NCBI GenBank assembly: GCA_029255685.2
Contig: CM055316.2
Coordinates: forward strand, 68,773,237 to 68,837,236
DNA length: 64,000 bases
DNA from: Silene conica
Lineage: Eukaryota; Streptophyta; Magnoliopsida; Caryophyllales; Caryophyllaceae
Direction: 5' to 3'
The notes beneath the pieces were generated by a model. It had not been told where the DNA came from. It made no database searches and saw only the letters and a program-made list of their open reading frames with translations. Every line of letters begins with the position of its first letter. Positions within the stretch are counted from its first letter, which is position 1. Position numbers and translations under genes: made by a program. This document shows, piece by piece, positions 57,277 through 64,000 of the stretch.

Positions 57277-60163
57277 TGTAATACCCCGTATGTTAGCCTC
57301 GGTCAACGGCAGTCAAGCCATGTTTTATACACGTATTTTCAAAAGAGATGTTTATAAAATATTTTACATAAACCGTTATTGTTTTATAAATCGTATTTTT
57401 ACGACTATTTCTTATTTCATAATCATTTTATATTTGATGATTATTTCGTAAAATGGCATTTCGTTCGTATTTCTTTAAATTTAATAATATATTTATAATT
57501 AAATATATTTCTTATTTGATATTTATTTCTCGTCTATACCTAATTTGTACTTTTATTTAAGTCGTAATTGAATTTAATTTTTTATATATTCTTATGAAAT
57601 AACTAGTATTTTAAATCTTCTATAATAATTTTATATTTTGTTATTTAACTAATTATCAATATTAATATTAAACTACATGATTCTTATTTCCTTTCCCCTA
57701 AACCCGTCTATACTCGTTCACCACCCAAACCCTACCCATATATCGACATACCAATATACAACCCTAACTCTAAACCCTTTTAACATGTCGACTAAAACAG
57801 CCCCTATTCCACATACGCCTCTACACCTCAACGTCCTAAAACCCTATTTCATAGCAGCCACTAGAGGATTGAGGAAGAACGAGAGAGAGAGAGAGAGCTA
57901 TCATCATCTTCACCATCAGCGCAGTAAGACACTTGCTTATATACTCTGTTTCGTTGTAATTGCTTATTTTCGAATTGGTTCTAATTGCTTATTTTCGAAC
58001 TGTATATTGATTTTGTTTTGGTTCCAGTGTCTGGGTAGTCGTAGTAGGGTGGTCATAGGTTGTTTTGGTTGCTATGGTGGTGGTTTTGGTGGTGGTTAAG
58101 GGATGTTTTCGACCATGGTTTTAGGACTGCGAGAACAGGGAACAAAGTATGAACGCGGGTAATTGGGGTCTGTTTGTGCCAGGTTTTTGATTCGGTTAGG
58201 GAGAGTTTTGTATCTGGGTTAGTGCGTGGAAGTTGTTAGGTGAGTGTTAACCACCTGGGTGTCTGATTGGTGGCCGTTAGTGGTGACAAGCACCACCACG
58301 GTGGTGACAAACAGAAAGCGTATTCACGGACAGAAAACAGAGGATTGTCGCGTATGGGTGTTTGCAGCGGTTGTTGAAGCGGTTTATGGGGGGAAGATGG
58401 ACCAAGGAACCACCCATGGAGCCACCGTGGGTCAGTGGTGACAATGGTGGTGGCCAGAGGTGGTGGTGGGCCTGATGGCGAGAGATAGGACAGTGAGAAG
58501 AGGGGGAGGCAGACTGCGCGATAAACGCAGTGTCGGTTGAGCAGGCTGTTTAGGGCAAGAACTGTGGTGGTTCTGGGGGCCGTAGGCGGTGACCAGAGCG
58601 TGAGATCAGTGGTTGGTGACGCAGGTGAGATTATGCGATAGCTGGCGGTGCTGGTGAGTGGCTTGATTGGTGGTGGTGAGGCTGCAAAGTTGTGAGTACA
58701 GGGCTGCGTTTTAGAAGGGGGCTGGTCTGTTTGTGAGTTCGGTCGTGGGGTTTGAACCCAGGTCGCTGGGAGGGGGTTGTTGTATGTGTGTTTATTATTA
58801 TTATTCTTATTATTCTTCTCACTATTCTTATTCTTCTTATTATTCTTCTTCTTCTTCTTCTTCTTCTTATTATTATTATTATTATTATTATTGTCCTTAT
58901 TATTGTTATTACGATAATTATTGGATGTTGATATTAATTTCGTTAACTCGGAAATTATATATATTTTCGTTATGCGTAATTTGTATAAGAGTCGTGTGTT
59001 GTTTTAAATAATAAATTTTATCTATTTATTAGCTATCATTTATGTATTCATATTTAATTATTATTCGGAAATAATTAATGTTAATGTTGAGACGGTTTAA
59101 TAATGTTATATGTCGTTGTTTAACACATAATTTTATATTAGGAATAATTATAATTATTGTTCCGTGTTTGTTTATTTATTTAAGCTCATGCATAAGTTAA
59201 GTAGATGTGGGGTACAATTAGTTATTGAAATGATTAGTGATTGTATATTGCTGCTAATTGTTTTAGGTGACGAGTTGAGGTGAAATATTCTGATTGTGAT
59301 TGGATTGCTATTTGGGTTATATTGCTATCAAGGTAGGATATACCTACTCAATCTCGGTTTAATATGATTATCTTGGTTGACATTTTACATGTGATGTGAT
59401 GATATTGGTTGGATTGAGTAATGATTATTGTTATTGGCATGAGCATTTCATTATTTAATAGCATGATTGATTAAGAGTATTGTTGCATTCATGAGCACGG
59501 CATATGCATTGGTTACTGAGGAATATGTGAATCAGATGTTGTTCTGATATAAAGCCCAGGGTGGTTCTGCAGACCAGGCCTGGTGTCTTATCAGCTATTG
59601 AGCTGGTGTTCGGTGACGACCGATTATAGTCTGCCGGGAGGTTCGGTATGGCTTGGTGTTTCGGGTTATGATTGGTGATTCGGGTTTGAGATTGAGATTG
59701 TGAATGAGCTCGAGCATATCATGGCATTTGCATATCATAATTGTTGCATTATTTATTATTGTGTTACCCTACTCAACCGCGAGGTTGACAGTGTATTCGT
59801 GTACACCTACGATGATCCAGAATGGGGAGTAGATTTTGACAGGTCTCGAGTTAGCTGTTTTGGGAGCTCATGGGGAAGCATGAGGATGTTGACTTGCCTA
59901 CCTAGTGATTAGCCCACTTAGTCAGACTATCACGAAGTAGCTTTGTAATTTAATGTTTCCGCTGTAGTAGTTTTTGTATTTTGGTACCTCGGTTTGAGTT
60001 ACGTAAGTTGTAATAATCAAAGTTTAAATTTAATCAGTTTTTATATAAAGTACTTTGGTTTGTTTACTTTGTTATTTACTACCTCGGTCATTCCGAGATG
60101 GTAACAACTCTATTTATTTGAGAATGTCTTGCTAAAGGCTCTTAAATAAATGGGGGTGTTACA
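57277..60163 (+). repeat. 5' LTR of the LARD-like element
   Basis: 2887 bp, TGTAATACCCCGTA to GGGTGTTACA. Contains GGTGGT-rich sequence (58020-58690) and a TTA/TTC microsatellite (58791-58895), both non-coding as far as I can tell. Confidence 0.75.
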
Positions 60164-62901
60164 AAGTGGTATCAGAGCGAACGATCCTTAGGCCTGAACT
60201 AATGAATTTAATGAACATAGGATGTGTCTAAATAAATGAACCCCAGGTAGAAACTGTTAGGAGCCCCTTAGTACGGTTAGGAAAGCGCGCCTAATTCGTA
60301 CTCTGGCCCTCTCAGATTTGAACTGGGAACACCTTGGGAAGGGAAAACAGAGAGGTGAGGATTTAACGGAATTAGATTTCATAGGAATCTGTTATTGTTT
60401 GTAGTTAGAAACCATGTATGTTTGTAATTTAGAATGTATCCTAAACTTGTTGCAGGATGCGGGATCAAGGTAAGTCTTGTGTGTTAAGGCCATTAGGCTG
60501 AAATGCGTGACGTGTGACGTCGATAATTGTGCTTTCGTTGCTATTCTATTCGTGTATACAATTCTTATTTGAATGTCTTATTCTTTGCAAAAATTTGATG
60601 TTTGGCTTACTATGCAAATGTAGTCATATTTTGTGATTTATGCTTGTTATTTCACTACTTGTCTTAGTAATCCATGTCTAGTGATATGCGGAATGTGTTG
60701 CCCCAAGCCATGAATGTCATATAGTTATGAGTTAGATAAATCATACTTCAAATTTTCATGCCAGTTTTTATGCCTATTCATACACATTCAATTTAGTAAT
60801 AAGGTTAATATCCAATAAGTGGCGCCTTAATGGTTTCTAGTTACATTTATGTACCTTAATAAGTTTTGATGGTTTTGATGGTAAGGACTAATTCGTTTAT
60901 TTATACATATATGTAACTCTCAAGTTATTTAGTTGGTAATAATTTTCAAATTCGCAATCTTTACCGTTTTCTTGATGGCAATTACATTTTAAAATAATGA
61001 GTAAATGTTAATATGGTACAATATGATTTCTATGCTTCAAAATATATGTCAACACGTTTTGGAGAAAGAATGGTTGTGTTAAATGTGATAATGTGAAGTA
61101 ATGTGAAATTTTAATGGAATCAAAATTGTAATAAATTTCCAGAATGTTACCTTGTTTGTACGTGTTGCCATTTAAAATGTGTTGCATATATGAGTATGAA
61201 AATTTTATGTATGGTAATCTTCTGAGTTAGCTTCCCAATGCTTTTGGTTTCAACTTAATACGAGTTATATTTTGCGAGAAATAAATATTTTAGTCGACAG
61301 TGGTCAAATGGTTACTGCACAATTCTGTGTTTACTCATGTTTTGGAAAAGAAATCATTTAAAACGTATTTATTGTTTATGCATAAATCCAACTCCACCGT
61401 TTGGAATATTCATTTACGTTTCCAAAATGATAAGCCACGAAAAATCTTAACGAGTCGTTATTTAATAGTAATTTTTGCAAGTTGCCCCAAGTTACTGTCT
61501 AATTGCTGTAAAGCTTTTGTTCAGACCAACTGAGTTGTAAAATTTGTTATAAATAATTCCCTTAAGATTTGGGTTTAATTCTTTTTCCTATAATTAGTTG
61601 ATTCATTATATTTTCTAAAAACTATAATATCTTACAAAATGGATAAGTGGTTATTTAATTATGATTTTTGAAAGTTGCAGCATGATGTGTGATTGTTGAA
61701 AATGTAAGTTAAAGTTTTAAATATAAAAGTTTAATCAATTATGAATTATGTAATGTGACCATGTAATGTTCTGATATGGCATTAGTAGCGTGAGTAGTAG
61801 ACCTATGAAATGAATATAAAGTTTATTATATGATAATATAACCTTATTGTTACAATAATATGAATGAATTTCATGATCTTACGTGACTATTATTTGCTGA
61901 AGTTGAAACAATATATACAAGTCTAGGTATGACAATGTGATGGTTATTATGTTGCAATATATAGTGTGGTTACCATGTGTACAAATGACTGGATACGTGC
62001 CTTTGTATGCGTATAGTCGTACTTATTTATAACTGTTTTTTGTTAACTTTGACCAATTCTTGTATAAAGAGATTAGCTATAGGTGTATCTAAGTATATTT
62101 TATTAAGTGTTACCACGGTTATTTTATTACAGAAGTAGCACATGTTAAGCAATATCGTAAGAAGTTCAAAATTTTATATTGGTGAAGGGATGTTGTCAAA
62201 TTGTTTTGTGATCCCGTGAATATTTATATGGTAATTCCGGTTGTGCTCAGATGTTCATAGGTTGTATGATTTCGGTGACTTAATGCCTTTAGCGAGTATA
62301 TGTGTTTTATAACTCATGATTGCTACTTAGATGTGCTGTGATGAGAAATGAGTATATTGTGCTTAATTATCTTCTAGCATGTCGCTTTGCCTTTACATGT
62401 AGTGATGATTGGTGTTAGTGATATATAGATGTGATGAGGTTACGGGGACGTAACCATGTTTAAGGAGGATAGGATTGAAAAATCTCGAAAGTTTGGCTAT
62501 TATTATTACATGAGTTGATCAGTAGTTTTATACATGGAAGTATTGCATAGTGTTGTACCTTTTGAGTTGGTGCAATGTTGCGAGTTGTGTATGTATATAT
62601 TTTTGTATTTACTTGTTAGCCTGCTTCTTTTAAGGAGGATAGAGTGTAATAGAATGTCTTCATAGAAGATTTAGGGAGTTAGTGCAGAAAGGTGGAGGAG
62701 TGTCGTGTTTGGTTGTGTGGTTGAGATCGTGTTTTCACTGCTGTTAAACTTCGGGACGAAGTTTGGTCTAAGGGAGGTGGAATGTAACACATGTCATTTC
62801 TGAGGGGAGTGATCTAGGGTAGAGGGCGTCAGTTGACCTTGGTTTGGTGATGGGTAGTGAGGTGAACTTCGGGGACGAAGTTCTTTTTAAGGAGGGAAGA
62901 C
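60164..62901 (+). other. Internal region of the LARD-like element
   Basis: No protein domain recognised; the longest frames are below 80 codons and look random. It begins with the primer site and ends with two similar blocks (62746-62791 and 62864-62901), each a GAAGTT-type hairpin followed by a purine tract and TGTAA. Confidence 0.6.
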
Positions 62902-64000
62902 TGTAATACCCCGTATGTTAGCCTCGGTCAACGGCAGTCAAGCCATGTTTTATACACGTATTTTCAAAAGAGATGTTTATAAAATATTTTACATAAACCG
63001 TTATTGTTTTATAAATCGTATTTTTACGACTATTTCTTATTTCTTATTTCATAATCATTTTATATTTGATGATTATTTCGTAAAATGGCATTTCGTTCGT
63101 ATTTCTTTAAATTTAATAATATATTTATAATTAAATATATTTCTTATTTGATATTTATTTCTCGTCTATACCTAATTTGTACTTTTATTTAAGTCGTAAT
63201 TGAATTTAATTTTTTATATATTCTTATGAAATAACTAGTATTTTAAATCTTCTATAATAATTTTATATTTTGTTATTTAACTAATTATCAATATTAATAT
63301 TAAACTACATGATTCTTATTTCCTTTCCCCTAAACCCGTCTATACTCGTTCACCACCCAAACCCTACCCATATATCGACATACCAATATACAACCCTAAC
63401 TCTAAACCCTTTTAACATGTCGACTAAAACAGCCCCTATTCCACATACGCCTCTACACCTCAACGTCCTAAAACCCTATTTCATAGCAGCCACTAGAGGA
63501 TTGAGGAAGAACGAGAGAGAGAGAGAGCTATCATCATCTTCACCATCAGCGCAGTAAGACACTTGCTTATATACTCTGTTTCGTTGTAATTGCTTATTTT
63601 CGAATTGGTTCTAATTGCTTATTTTCGAACTGTATATTGATTTTGTTTTGGTTCCAGTGTCTGGGTAGTCGTAGTAGGGTGGTCATAGGTTGTTTTGGTT
63701 GCTATGGTGGTGGTTTTGGTGGTGGTTAAGGGATGTTTTCGACCATGGTTTTAGGACTGCGAGAACAGGGAACAAAGTATGAACGCGGGTAATTGGGGTC
63801 TGTTTGTGCCAGGTTTTTGATTCGGTTAGGGAGAGTTTTGTATCTGGGTTAGTGCGTGGAAGTTGTTAGGTGAGTGTTAACCACCTGGGTGTCTGATTGG
63901 TGGCCGTTAGTGGTGACAAGCACCACCACGGTGGTGACAAACAGAAAGCGTATTCACGGACAGAAAACAGAGGATTGTCGCGTATGGGTGTTTGCAGCGG
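62902..64000 (+). repeat. 3' LTR of the LARD-like element (partial)
   Basis: Begins TGTAATACCCCGTA after AAGGAGGGAAGAC. It repeats 57277 onward up to the window edge, so the end and right target copy are out of view. Confidence 0.75.

Larger units (their letters stand above)
57277..64000 (+). mobile_element. Long-LTR non-autonomous retrotransposon (LARD-like), runs off the window
   Basis: 5' LTR 57277-60163, initiator tRNA-Met primer site at 60167 (TGGTATCAGAGCG), internal region 60164-62901, polypurine tract, and the first 1099 bp of the 3' LTR. The LTRs are very similar; I see a 7-bp and a 4-bp length difference in the shared part, so insertion is recent. The internal 2.7 kb has no gag or pol frame. 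It disrupts the protease remnant of the Athila-like element. Left flank GGAGT (57272-57276) is the candidate target copy. Confidence 0.75.

Noticed and set aside
58244-59912. Short frames in the long LTR
   Set aside because: They lie in LTR sequence rich in GGTGGT and TTA/TTC repeats; no domain and no codon pattern.

Overview
The window is plant nuclear DNA: AT-rich, intron-containing and dominated by transposable elements. Two genes resemble amaranthin-type lectins (agglutinin/beta-trefoil domains plus an aerolysin-like C-terminus). This family is well known from Amaranthaceae and other Caryophyllales, so I infer a Caryophyllales host. That inference is from gene family, not from a search.

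Layout. (i) 1-2760: non-coding DNA with simple repeats, a Helitron 3' end and one coding-like fragment. (ii) Lectin gene A lies on the minus strand: exon 1 at 35959-36161 and exons 2-4 at 4142-4792, 3274-3852 and 2964-3006. All exons join in frame to 491 codons plus stop. Its first intron is about 31 kb because it holds a 30,758-bp retrotransposon complex (5172-35929). (iii) The complex is a near-complete Athila-type Ty3/gypsy element on the plus strand (5172-17510), a ~112-bp junction, and then, inverted, ten LTRs and nine short internal regions of a mini-Athila in head-to-tail repeats of about 1865 bp (17623-35929). Both outer edges are LTR U3 ends, and both are flanked by the same 5-bp target duplication, ACCAT. 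(iv) 36162-45589: non-coding DNA with several MITE-like elements, a PIF/Harbinger-type element filled with CTGAA repeats, and a mosaic of small LTR elements flanked by GTCCC. (v) Lectin gene B lies on the plus strand (45590-49215). Its second exon is split by a 1758-bp Pack-MULE carrying a piece of a SIP2-type aquaporin gene, with an exact 9-bp target duplication. (vi) 49790-50856: a second MULE-like element. (vii) 51700-53960: the 3' end of a third lectin locus (C), split by a Helitron whose empty site is visible downstream of gene A. (viii) 54480-64000: a decayed minus-strand Athila-like element, cut by a non-autonomous long-LTR element (LTRs 57277-60163 and 62902-end) that has no recognisable coding region.

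The strongest leads are the U3-to-U3 composite insertion; palindromic GGCAC(C/G)GTGCC sites repeated at about 31-bp pitch in four contexts of the Athila system; a family of RNA hairpins with a CCC-GAAA-GGG cap, a constant AAAA bulge and co-varying stems; and the Pack-MULE split of a lectin gene. No rRNA, tRNA or CRISPR feature is supported. All identities rest on reading motifs and alignments by eye; no searches were run.
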